A DNA stretch of 64,000 nt from Terriglobia bacterium (GTDB lineage: Bacteria > Acidobacteriota > Terriglobia > JAIQFV01), in NCBI GenBank assembly GCA_028716525.1, contig JAQUPQ010000009.1, positions 1-64,000 on the forward strand. The letters are read 5' to 3'. The notes under the pieces were generated by a model. The model was not told the origin of the DNA and searched no databases. It saw nothing but the letters and a program-made list of their open reading frames with translations. Positions 59,241 through 64,000 of this stretch are shown here, one piece after another. Position 1 is the stretch's first letter; every line of letters starts with the position of its first letter. The position numbers and the translations under genes were made by a program.

Positions 59241-60464
59241 TCATTGCTCGGCATTCCAATTGATGGTGTTGAGATCAATCCCTTCCAAAACCATTTCATA
59301 AAGCGGCGAGAGTTCACGCAGGCGGGTAACGTGTTTGACGACCGCCTCAATGACGTAATCCACTTCCTCTTCCGTGTTGAACCTTCCGACACAAAACCGG
59401 ATGGACGTGTGCGCCAGTTCGGGTCCCACGCCGATAGCCGTCAACACATAGGAGGGCTCCAAGCTGGCTGAAGTACAAGCGGAACCCGACGAGACGGCCA
59501 CGTCTTTCAATCCCATGAGCAACGATTCTCCTTCGACGAACTCAAAACTCAAATTGACGCTTCCGGGGATGCGTTTTTCGGGATGACCGTTTAAGTGTAC
59601 ATAGTCCAACCGTGTCGTCAGCCCTTCCCGCAGCCTTTCCCGCAGCCGCTTCAGGCGCTCCATCTCCGCCGGGAGATCTTTCTGGGCCAATTCGCTGGCG
59701 GCACCGAATCCCACAATGCCGGGAACATTCAACGTTCCCGAGCGTTTTCCCTTTTCGTGTCCTCCACCGTGAATCAAAGGCGCAGCTTTGATGAACGGTT
59801 TCTTCTTGCGAATATACAGGGCTCCGACACCTTTGGGTCCATAAATCTTGTGACCGGAAAGCGCCATCAAATCGACCGCCGTCTTCTGCATGTCGATAGG
59901 TATCTTGCCGGCCGCCTGAACCGCGTCGCAGTGGAAGAGAACGCCTTTTTCCTTGGCAATTTCGCCGATCTCCCGGATGGGCTGAACGGTTCCAATCTCG
60001 CTGTTGGCGTACATGATGGAAATCAAAATGGTTTTGTCGGTGATGGCTGCGCGCACCGTTTCGGGATCCACCAAGCCGTACTTATCGACGTCCAGATAGG
60101 TGACGTCGTAGCCTTCCTTCTGCAAAAACTTGCAGGAATCGAGAACCGCTTTATGCTCGGTTTTCTGCGTGATGATGTGGTTTCCTTTGCTCTTATAACC
60201 CCAGGCAATGCCTTTCAACGCCAGATTGTCGGATTCCGTGGCTCCGCTGGTGAAGATGATCTCATCCGGCGAAGAGGCGTTAATCAGCCGGGCAATTTGC
60301 TCGCGGCCCTTCTCGACCGCGGCCTCGGCGATCCATCCAAAAGAATGAGTGCGGCTGGCGGCGTTGCCGAAATTCTGAGTCAAATAGGGCATCATCGCTT
60401 CCAGAACACGAGGATCCAGCGGGGTCGTTGCGTTGTTATCCATGTAGATGGGCAGTTTTACCAT
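59241..60464 (-). CDS. iscS: Cysteine desulfurase IscS
   Basis: A PLP enzyme giving sulfur to IscU. PLP lysine in [12 protein letters not shown], catalytic cysteine in [17 protein letters not shown], and the N-terminal [13 protein letters not shown] are all present. ATG at 60464 ([10 protein letters not shown]) has GAGGGA just upstream; the longer frame runs into the regulator gene. 407 residues is a typical IscS/NifS length. Confidence 0.96.
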   Translation of the reverse strand: MVKLPIYMDNNATTPLDPRVLEAMMPYLTQNFGNAASRTHSFGWIAEAAVEKGREQIARLINASSPDEIIFTSGATESDNLALKGIAWGYKSKGNHIITQKTEHKAVLDSCKFLQKEGYDVTYLDVDKYGLVDPETVRAAITDKTILISIMYANSEIGTVQPIREIGEIAKEKGVLFHCDAVQAAGKIPIDMQKTAVDLMALSGHKIYGPKGVGALYIRKKKPFIKAAPLIHGGGHEKGKRSGTLNVPGIVGFGAASELAQKDLPAEMERLKRLRERLREGLTTRLDYVHLNGHPEKRIPGSVNLSFEFVEGESLLMGLKDVAVSSGSACTSASLEPSYVLTAIGVGPELAHTSIRFCVGRFNTEEEVDYVIEAVVKHVTRLRELSPLYEMVLEGIDLNTINWNAEQ

Positions 60465-60492
60465 GATTCCCTCATCCATTTCCGATCGGCAA

Positions 60493-60969
60493 TTAAGACA
60501 CCAAGGCCTTAAAAGTAGTCGGGATTTCTCCTTCGTAAAAGATGCATTCCTGACAGTAACGTTCCAACGGTTCAAAACGGCATGTGGGGCAGCCTTCGAG
60601 CACCCGTAGTGTGCTCTGAAATTCCTCCCGCATCTTCGTGAGGAATGCAATCTTGAAGTTGAGCGCCTTTTCCTGTTCGCTCAAAATATCTTTGATCTTT
60701 CCAACCGCGTCCTTCTTTGTGGCGGCTTGATCTTTGGCGTTGAATATCGTCTCAATCTCAGACAGCTTCAATCCATACTCTTTGAGGTTGTTGATGGTGA
60801 TGATCTTGTCGACGCAATCCTGGGAATAGAGACGGTTTCCGCGGTGGCTGTGATCGGTGGGGTTAATCAAGCCGATCTCCTCATAAAACCGGAGCGTACG
60901 AGTTGTTATACCGGTCATTTTGGCCAGCTTACCGATCCGCATCAATTGACCGTTGCCATTCGTCGACAT
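60493..60969 (-). CDS. MerR-family regulator with a four-cysteine C-terminus
   Basis: 158 residues. Winged helix-turn-helix at residues 10-80 ([22 protein letters not shown]), dimer coiled coil, then [19 protein letters not shown] near the end: two CxxC pairs 12 residues apart. MerR proteins with this type of end bind metal or a cluster. It is first of the iscS-iscU operon, 28 bp upstream of iscS, where most genomes have the Rrf2-type IscR, so I infer an Fe-S or redox sensing role. ATG at 60969 with GAGGGA seven bases upstream. Confidence 0.88.
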   Translation of the reverse strand: MSTNGNGQLMRIGKLAKMTGITTRTLRFYEEIGLINPTDHSHRGNRLYSQDCVDKIITINNLKEYGLKLSEIETIFNAKDQAATKKDAVGKIKDILSEQEKALNFKIAFLTKMREEFQSTLRVLEGCPTCRFEPLERYCQECIFYEGEIPTTFKALVS

Positions 60970-60988
60970 ACGAATCCCTCGAAAGTTG

Positions 60989-61017
60989 ACGATAACGTAA
61001 ATTTTATAAGGTGTCAA
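60989..61017 (-). promoter_or_regulatory. Sigma-70 promoter of the merR-iscS-iscU operon
   Basis: TTGACA (61012-61017, minus strand) and TATCGT (60989-60994) are separated by 17 bp, giving a start about 13 bp upstream of the ATG, unusually short. Confidence 0.5.
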
Positions 61018-61088
61018 GGAATTTGTCCTGGAACGAAATTGGACGCGGGCGCCTGCGGGCCTAAGGAATTGCTCCATGAATCGGATCA

Positions 61089-61105
61089 ATGTTATTAAAT
61101 AACAT
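61089..61105. promoter_or_regulatory. 17-bp palindrome in the divergent control region
   Basis: ATGTTATT-A-AATAACAT has perfect 8-bp arms. It lies just upstream of the TTTACT...TATAAT promoter. Confidence 0.5.
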
Positions 61106-61110
61106 GTTTA

Positions 61111-61138
61111 TTTACTGTAGCTTATTAGTGTTTATAAT
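61111..61138 (+). promoter_or_regulatory. Candidate sigma-70 promoter toward iscA
   Basis: TTTACT, 16 bp, TATAAT. Transcripts would have a leader of about 155 nt before iscA. Confidence 0.4.
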
Positions 61139-61230
61139 TATGCGTAAGAGTAGCGATCTCATGTATTCCAAGGGTCTGAGTTAACGTCAGTTATGCATCA
61201 GATCATGAATAATAACCATCGATTTTTGAT

Positions 61231-61260
61231 TTGACAATATTTAACTTGGACGTTAAGTTA
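61231..61260 (+). promoter_or_regulatory. MerR-type promoter/operator before iscA
   Basis: TTGACA (61231-61236) is followed by the dyad TAACTT-ggacgtt-AAGTTA (61242-61260), the arrangement used by MerR proteins, whose dyad lies between -35 and -10. A good -10 is not evident at 19-20 bp, which fits an activator-dependent promoter. It is 42 bp before the iscA start. Confidence 0.5.
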
Positions 61261-61301
61261 CTGGGCGGAGGATATTTGATCGATGGTATCGAGGGAAAGC
61301 A

Positions 61302-61622
61302 ATGATAACTCTAACCCCAGCGGCGGCTGAGAAGATTCAAGAGACCATAAACAAGAAGGGCCATGCGGATGGCGGACTGAGAGTCCGGGTCGTGGGCGGT
61401 GGGTGTTCGGGACTGCAATATAATTTAGATTTGGAAACCCAGGAACGCAAAGGGGACAAGGTATATGAATCCAGCGGGATCAAGGTGTTCATCGACCTCA
61501 AGAGCCTTTTGTATTTGAAGGGGACGGAGATCGATTACGTGGACGCCTTGCAGCACGGGGGGTTCAAATTCAGGAATCCGAATGCCCATGGAAGTTGCAG
61601 TTGTGGAGAATCCTTCCACTAG
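61302..61622 (+). CDS. iscA: A-type Fe-S carrier IscA
   Basis: 106 residues with the three A-type cysteines: GGCSGLQYNLDLE (C35) and HGSCSCGESFH (C-x-C at the end). It delivers Fe or clusters to apo-proteins. First of the plus-strand Fe-S operon. Confidence 0.94.
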   Translation: MITLTPAAAEKIQETINKKGHADGGLRVRVVGGGCSGLQYNLDLETQERKGDKVYESSGIKVFIDLKSLLYLKGTEIDYVDALQHGGFKFRNPNAHGSCSCGESFH

Positions 61623-61667
61623 AAATCGCGGCCCGATTGAGAGTAACCCTTCGCAGCGAGGAATTGC

Positions 61668-61871
61668 ATGGACTGGGATGATACCCAAGAGATTGCCGAA
61701 AAGTTGAGCGAGACGCATCCTGAAATTACCGATCCCTACTCCATGCGATTCACGGAATTGTTCCAGTGGGTCATTCATTTGGAGGGGTTCGAAGGCGACA
61801 AAGCGCCCCAGACCTCGATGGAAGGGAAGCTCGAGAACATCGTCAAAGCCTGGGCCGAATACCTCCAATAA
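61668..61871 (+). CDS. iscX: IscX (YfhJ-like) accessory protein
   Basis: A 67-residue acidic protein matching IscX, with DWDDTQEIAEKLSE at the start and RFTELFQWVIHLEGFEG in the middle, the segment that contacts IscS. It is thought to tune IscS as an iron adaptor. It lies 45 bp after iscA and 71 bp before hscB, as in gamma-proteobacterial isc operons. Confidence 0.93.
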   Translation: MDWDDTQEIAEKLSETHPEITDPYSMRFTELFQWVIHLEGFEGDKAPQTSMEGKLENIVKAWAEYLQ

Positions 61872-61942
61872 CAAACATTCCCGGCCAACCCGACCCCGAA
61901 GTTTCGCCGGCTTCGAGCTGTCCCGAGGCGGAGAAGGAATGC

Positions 61943-62653
61943 ATGAGAGTCGTTTGTGTGAATTGTTCATCGCGGGAAGTCGGCCACTGGTGCAGTCATT
62001 GTGGCGCTGTTCTTCCGACGCCGGACAATGAGAACTATTTTTCGATTCTGGGTCTTCCCCAAAAGATCAATTTGGATGAAGAAATTCTCAAAGAACGGTT
62101 CTTTGACCTGAACCGGGCGTTTCATCCCGACCGCTCCTCCCGGATGAAGGACCCGCGTATGCGCGACATCGCCACTCGTAAATCCACACTTATCAACAAC
62201 AGCTTCAATACCCTGCGCGATCGCACACGCCGCATTCAATATTTAATTCGTCAGGGTCTGGGGGACCGCGAGGAGAAATCGGGGCAGATTCCTTTGACCC
62301 TGTTCGATCTCGTTGAACGCGTGAATGACCTCATGGTTGAACTGAAAGAAGCTAAAGAATCGTCGAAAGCTCCGGGTAGTCCAACCAACGGCCGGAAGGT
62401 CAGTGAAGCCGCCAAAGAGCTGGAGGGAGAACTGCAGGAGTTGGTGGCGCGGCGAGAAGCTTTTGAATCAAATCTCCATTCCAGGGAATCAGAATGGGAT
62501 GATTTGTGCGATCACACGGAAAATTTTGAGCGTTTGAGCGCCGACGACCTGGCGGCGCGCCAGCAGATTCTCCAGGCGCTTTCCGTTCGAATGGACGAAA
62601 TCTCTTATATTGATTCGCTGATCCGGAGAATCAAAGACACGCTCTTCGAGTAA
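61943..62653 (+). CDS. hscB: Co-chaperone HscB with N-terminal zinc-ribbon
   Basis: 236 residues. A CVNC/CSHC pair at residues 5-22 precedes a J domain containing FHPDRSS (HPD motif), then the HscB C-terminal three-helix domain. E. coli HscB lacks the cysteines; mitochondrial HSC20-like forms have a similar N-terminal pair. It brings IscU to HscA. ATG at 61943 has AAGGA six bases upstream; the overlapping longer frame is a shadow of iscX. Confidence 0.92.
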   Translation: MRVVCVNCSSREVGHWCSHCGAVLPTPDNENYFSILGLPQKINLDEEILKERFFDLNRAFHPDRSSRMKDPRMRDIATRKSTLINNSFNTLRDRTRRIQYLIRQGLGDREEKSGQIPLTLFDLVERVNDLMVELKEAKESSKAPGSPTNGRKVSEAAKELEGELQELVARREAFESNLHSRESEWDDLCDHTENFERLSADDLAARQQILQALSVRMDEISYIDSLIRRIKDTLFE

Positions 62654-62660
62654 CGACTTC

Positions 62661-64000
62661 ATGGCGCAGAAAATCATTGGAATCGATTTAGGAACGACCA
62701 ACTCGGTCGTGGCGGTCATGGAAGGGGGACAGGTCACGGTCATTGCCGATGACGATCAGCAGAGGCTGTGTCCTTCCATTGTCGCCGTCAACGACGGCGC
62801 GGCGCCTCTGGTGGGCTATCCGGCGCGCAATCAGCTGGTCGTCAATCCGCGCCAAACCATCTATTCGATCAAACGTTTCATGGGCCGGCGCCATCAGGAA
62901 GTTGCGGAAGAAGAAAAGAATATTTCCTATGAAATCGTGGGCGGGCCCGAGGAGATGGTCAAAGTTCGAGCCGGCCGCCGCATCTTTACACCTCCCGAAG
63001 TTTCCGCCATTATTTTGAGAACACTGAAGGACCGGGCCGAGAAATTTCTTCACTCGGAAATTCAAAAGGCCATTATTACCGTCCCCGCCTATTTTAATGA
63101 CAGCCAGCGCCAGGCCACCAAGGATGCCGGCGGTTTGGCCGGATTGGTGGTGGAGCGAATCATCAACGAACCCACGGCAGCGGCCTTGGCCTACGGCCTG
63201 GACCGGAAGCAGATCTCCAAGGTGGCGGTGTTTGATTTGGGCGGCGGAACGTTTGATGTTTCCATTCTGGAATTGTCGGAAGGGATTTTTCATGTGCTGG
63301 CGACCAACGGCAACACGCACCTCGGAGGCGACGACATCGACCGCCGGTTGGTGGAGTGGGTCTATACGGAATTTGAGAAACAGAACGCCTTCCCCCTGAA
63401 CCGCCAGCCTCAGGTGTTCGAACGGGTGCGGCAGGAAGCAGAACGCGTGAAATGCGCATTGTCGTTTGAAGATTCTGAGAGTTTCGACCTTCCGATTTTG
63501 GAGACGCGGGACGGCAAGGTGTTCAATTTTACCCGCCGCCTTTCTCGCGCTGACCTGGAATCCTTGGTGCGGGGGATCATCGACCGAACGATCAATCCCT
63601 GCCGCCGCGCTCTGGACGACGCCGCTTTGACCCCGGAGCAGATCAATGAAGTGATCCTGGTGGGCGGTTCCACCCGCATGCCGTTGGTGCGACGGGTGGT
63701 TCAGGAAGTATTTCGAAAAGAACCCAACACCAGCGTCAACCCCGATGAAGTTGTGGCCATCGGGGCGGCCATTCAGGGAGCGGTTTTGTCGGGAGAAATT
63801 TCTGATGTGTTGTTATTGGATGTGAATCCGCTTTCGCTGGGAATTGAAACGTACGGCGGAGCCATGAGCAAGTTGATTTTCCGGAATTCACCTATTCCCG
63901 CGACGGCCAAGGAAGTATTTACGACGGCGGTGGACCACCAAACCGCCATCGATGTTCACATTCTTCAAGGCGAGCGGGAAATGGCGGCCGACAACCGCAC
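62661..64000 (+). CDS. hscA: Hsp70-type chaperone HscA (3' partial)
   Basis: The ATPase domain is visible from IGIDLGTTNSVVAV through FDLGGGTFDVSIL and LVGGSTRMPLVR to VAIGAAIQGAVL, then the start of the substrate domain (DVNPLSLGIETYGG). It continues past the window edge. Proximity to hscB, 7 bp before, argues for HscA rather than DnaK, although the sequence alone resembles both. HscA uses ATP to release the cluster from IscU. Confidence 0.92.
   Translation, partial: MAQKIIGIDLGTTNSVVAVMEGGQVTVIADDDQQRLCPSIVAVNDGAAPLVGYPARNQLVVNPRQTIYSIKRFMGRRHQEVAEEEKNISYEIVGGPEEMVKVRAGRRIFTPPEVSAIILRTLKDRAEKFLHSEIQKAIITVPAYFNDSQRQATKDAGGLAGLVVERIINEPTAAALAYGLDRKQISKVAVFDLGGGTFDVSILELSEGIFHVLATNGNTHLGGDDIDRRLVEWVYTEFEKQNAFPLNRQPQVFERVRQEAERVKCALSFEDSESFDLPILETRDGKVFNFTRRLSRADLESLVRGIIDRTINPCRRALDDAALTPEQINEVILVGGSTRMPLVRRVVQEVFRKEPNTSVNPDEVVAIGAAIQGAVLSGEISDVLLLDVNPLSLGIETYGGAMSKLIFRNSPIPATAKEVFTTAVDHQTAIDVHILQGEREMAADNR

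Noticed and set aside
59595-60512. 305-codon plus-strand frame
   Set aside because: Antisense of iscS.

Overview
The window is gene-dense bacterial chromosome with short operons on both strands. Several gaps are packed with short dispersed repeats, and no transposase, integrase, phage gene or CRISPR array is visible. The gene styles suggest an uncultured Acidobacteriota-like soil or sediment bacterium. These are a Ser/Thr kinase fused to TolB-like and TPR parts, a haem-c/ankyrin/cyclase-repeat secreted protein, paired 'IPEGT' glycine-zipper envelope proteins, and BNR-repeat secreted proteins. The placement is inference; there is no rRNA or phylogenetic marker here.

Region 1 (1-17,000) is a hydrogen module on the minus strand. 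Its operon hydB - cyclic-nucleotide-type domain protein - hydG - hydD - hydA encodes a cytoplasmic NAD(P)-linked group 3b-type [NiFe] hydrogenase. A maturation protease gene follows, then hypA-hypB-hypF-hypC-hypD-hypE, so the enzyme and its whole cofactor assembly line sit together. Two secreted beta-rich proteins flank or interrupt it. Region 2 (17,000-27,600) holds a few soluble enzymes, then a minus-strand five-gene redox module: cytochrome b-like membrane protein, NasA/NapA-like molybdopterin enzyme, four-cluster ferredoxin, Rieske protein and small membrane protein. A large GH63/MGH1-like glycosidase follows.

Region 3 (27,600-38,000) holds the Ser/Thr kinase, a TPR protein, the haem/ankyrin/cyclase protein, Ada and a ClC anion transporter. 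The ClC promoter region carries an 18-bp dyad almost identical to the one before the redox module. Region 4 (38,000-42,100) has a pair of small secreted/membrane proteins sharing one repeated module, a selenocysteine tRNA gene whose 3' end is duplicated 165 bp downstream, and a Pit phosphate transporter with its PhoU-like partner. Copies of a fold-back repeat lie on both sides. Region 5 (42,100-48,400) is a complete 2-oxoacid dehydrogenase operon (E3, E1 alpha, a half-ferritin-like protein, E1 beta, E2) ending in lipoyl synthase.

Region 6 (48,400-57,500) has a solitary HigA-type regulator, a lone NuoI-like ferredoxin, a sigma-54 response regulator/histidine kinase/lipoprotein set like GlrR-GlrK-QseG, and three envelope proteins (two glycine-zipper paralogues around an OmpA-like protein). 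One of these has a good sigma-54 promoter match. Region 7 (57,700-64,000) is an Fe-S assembly island. A cysteine-rich MerR-type regulator, iscS, iscU, nfu and folE run one way, and iscA, iscX, hscB and hscA (cut by the window end) run the other, around a shared 330-bp control region with dyads. No iscR is seen, so the MerR protein is a candidate Fe-S sensor.
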